Below the pieces are notes generated by a model. The model was not told the origin of the DNA. It ran no database searches and saw only the letters and a list, made by a program, of their open reading frames with translations. Positions 63,112 to 64,000 of a stretch of DNA of 64,000 nt are shown here, piece after piece; the first letter of the stretch is position 1; each line of letters opens with the position of its first letter. The DNA is from Kitasatospora cheerisanensis KCTC 2395 (GTDB lineage Bacteria; Actinomycetota; Actinomycetes; Streptomycetales; Streptomycetaceae), in NCBI RefSeq assembly GCF_000696185.1, contig NZ_KK853997.1, forward strand, positions 1,287,389 through 1,351,388, given 5' to 3'. The position numbers and the translations under genes are program-made.

Positions 63112-64000
63112 CACTCCGTCAACTGCACTACACGTCCGCGCCGCCCGGCCCGGACGGCTCCGGTTTCCGGTTCACCTCGGTCAGCCCGGGCGTCGGCCCC
63201 GAGGTGCTTCGGCTGGCCGAGCCGGTGCTCGGCTACGAGCCGCCCCGGGACGCACCGCTGCGCCCCACCGACGCCGAACTCGCCGACTTCCCGGTGGCGT
63301 TCGCGCACACCCGGCTGCCCGACGGCAGCTCCCTGGTCAGCCGCACGGTGTACACCGGCGTGGACTACACCGGCCGCTACGGCAACTTCCACGCGCACGC
63401 GGTGCACCTGGCGCCCGGCGAGTTCCTGCCGCACCCGGACCGGCCCGCCGAGCAGCTGCGGCCGATCGAGCTGTGGGAGTCGCCGTCCTGGCGGCAGGAC
63501 GCCCCGGTCGGCCAAGCCCCGCCCGAACTGGGTTTCCTGAAGCAGGGGTTCGCCTTCGGCCGGGAGGTGCTGTGCCGGTTCGCCGCGGAGCGCGCGGACG
63601 GGCTGGCGCCGTTCCTGGCCGACGTCCGGGCCCTGTTCGCGGACCCGCCCGGCCCGCAACTGGTCCTGGTCGAGCGCGATCCGGAGGCAGTGGCCCGCTG
63701 GGTGGCACTGGCCACCGGGGCGCTGCCCGCCCGGCACGCCGCGGAGCTGACCTTCACCACCTACACCCGCCGCCCGTACCGCTGCGGGCAGTCCGTCCTG
63801 GGGATCCGGCCGGACGCCGAATTCTCCTTCGGACCGGTCGAGTTGCAGCACCACTACCGGGTCCGGCACGGCCTCGGCGGGCCGTCCAGCCCGGTCGCCG
63901 ACGACCTGTGGGCCGAACTGGCCGCGGCCGTCTGGCTGGCCGGGCGGGTCGAGCTGTTCGCCCGCGCGGCCGGTCCCGAGGGCGAGTTCGCCACCGGACG
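63108..64000 (+). CDS. GAP1-like GTPase-associated protein (C-terminus beyond window)
   Basis: The first 297 residues are visible, GTG with AGGAGG upstream. TLRQLHYTSAPPGPDGSGFR, FTSVSPGVGPEVLRLAEPVL is the opening of GTPase-associated protein 1 (GAP1-N2). VSRTVYTGVDYTGRYGNFHA, AHAVHLAPGEFLP and WVALATGALPARHAAELTFT, TYTRRPYR follow. In these operons GAP1 is thought to be a large effector or scaffold paired with the GTPase. The remaining domains lie right of the window. Confidence 0.75.
   Translation, partial: MTLRQLHYTSAPPGPDGSGFRFTSVSPGVGPEVLRLAEPVLGYEPPRDAPLRPTDAELADFPVAFAHTRLPDGSSLVSRTVYTGVDYTGRYGNFHAHAVHLAPGEFLPHPDRPAEQLRPIELWESPSWRQDAPVGQAPPELGFLKQGFAFGREVLCRFAAERADGLAPFLADVRALFADPPGPQLVLVERDPEAVARWVALATGALPARHAAELTFTTYTRRPYRCGQSVLGIRPDAEFSFGPVELQHHYRVRHGLGGPSSPVADDLWAELAAAVWLAGRVELFARAAGPEGEFATG

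Overview
The window looks like chromosomal DNA of a streptomycete (Streptomyces, Kitasatospora or a close relative). It has very high GC, GTG starts, many leaderless promoters of the TANNNT type, a SARP regulator, a complete conservon (cvnABCDE), a class III lanthipeptide synthetase, a DasR-type operator at a chitin-active LPMO, and several two-component pairs. No rRNA, tRNA, transposase or CRISPR array was seen.

Layout. 1-5259: secreted multicopper oxidase facing away from an OmpR-type two-component system. 5428-19510: a composite RiPP locus. It holds a SARP regulator, a radical SAM enzyme, a haem-oxygenase-like protein, a 70-aa Cys-free peptide, a cyclase/ATPase/TPR giant, a cytoplasmic S8 protease, a GAF protein, two lanthipeptide precursors, LanKC, an MFS exporter and a LuxR regulator. 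19491-25355: TetR/aldo-keto reductase divergon, acetyltransferase, uracil permease, NarL-type two-component system. 25479-28333: methyltransferase, SsuD-like monooxygenase behind a cysteine-containing leader peptide, and an AA10 LPMO. 28437-33029: conservon. 33585-35201: a Tat-secreted PHP hydrolase interrupted by a 34-nt palindrome. 35229-43606: divergent TyrS, hydrolase, DUF5995-type protein, GuaB1, a second NarL-type system and DedA. 43816-48255: SLT protein, AEC transporter, atypical SDR, NUDIX. 49159-52562: type VII-type protein, a degenerate repeat field, two methyltransferases. 52597-57827: SnoaL-LUD fusion facing an ECF41 sigma factor through mirror-image promoters, then two SpoIIE phosphatases. 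57920-59449: DinB, short MerR, decayed response regulator. 59535-64000: FN3 protein, zinc-ribbon GTPase and a GAP1-like protein, an operon resembling the predicted GTPase-based conflict systems; it runs off the right edge.

How parts fit. In the RiPP locus, genes from the radical SAM enzyme to the GAF protein overlap or nearly touch, so they form one operon. The two precursors follow with their own promoter region of 22-bp-spaced repeats, and hairpins separate precursor from precursor and precursor from synthetase, which suits high precursor expression. The conservon runs CvnA to CvnE in the usual order. The ECF41 promoter pair predicts one target gene besides sigma itself.

Quality caveat. 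At least eight genes change frame once, always in the direction expected if one base is missing, nearly always in a G/C run. This suggests sequencing or assembly errors more than real pseudogenes. The PHP hydrolase (true insertion) and the response-regulator remnant at 58960-59449 are the exceptions that look biological.
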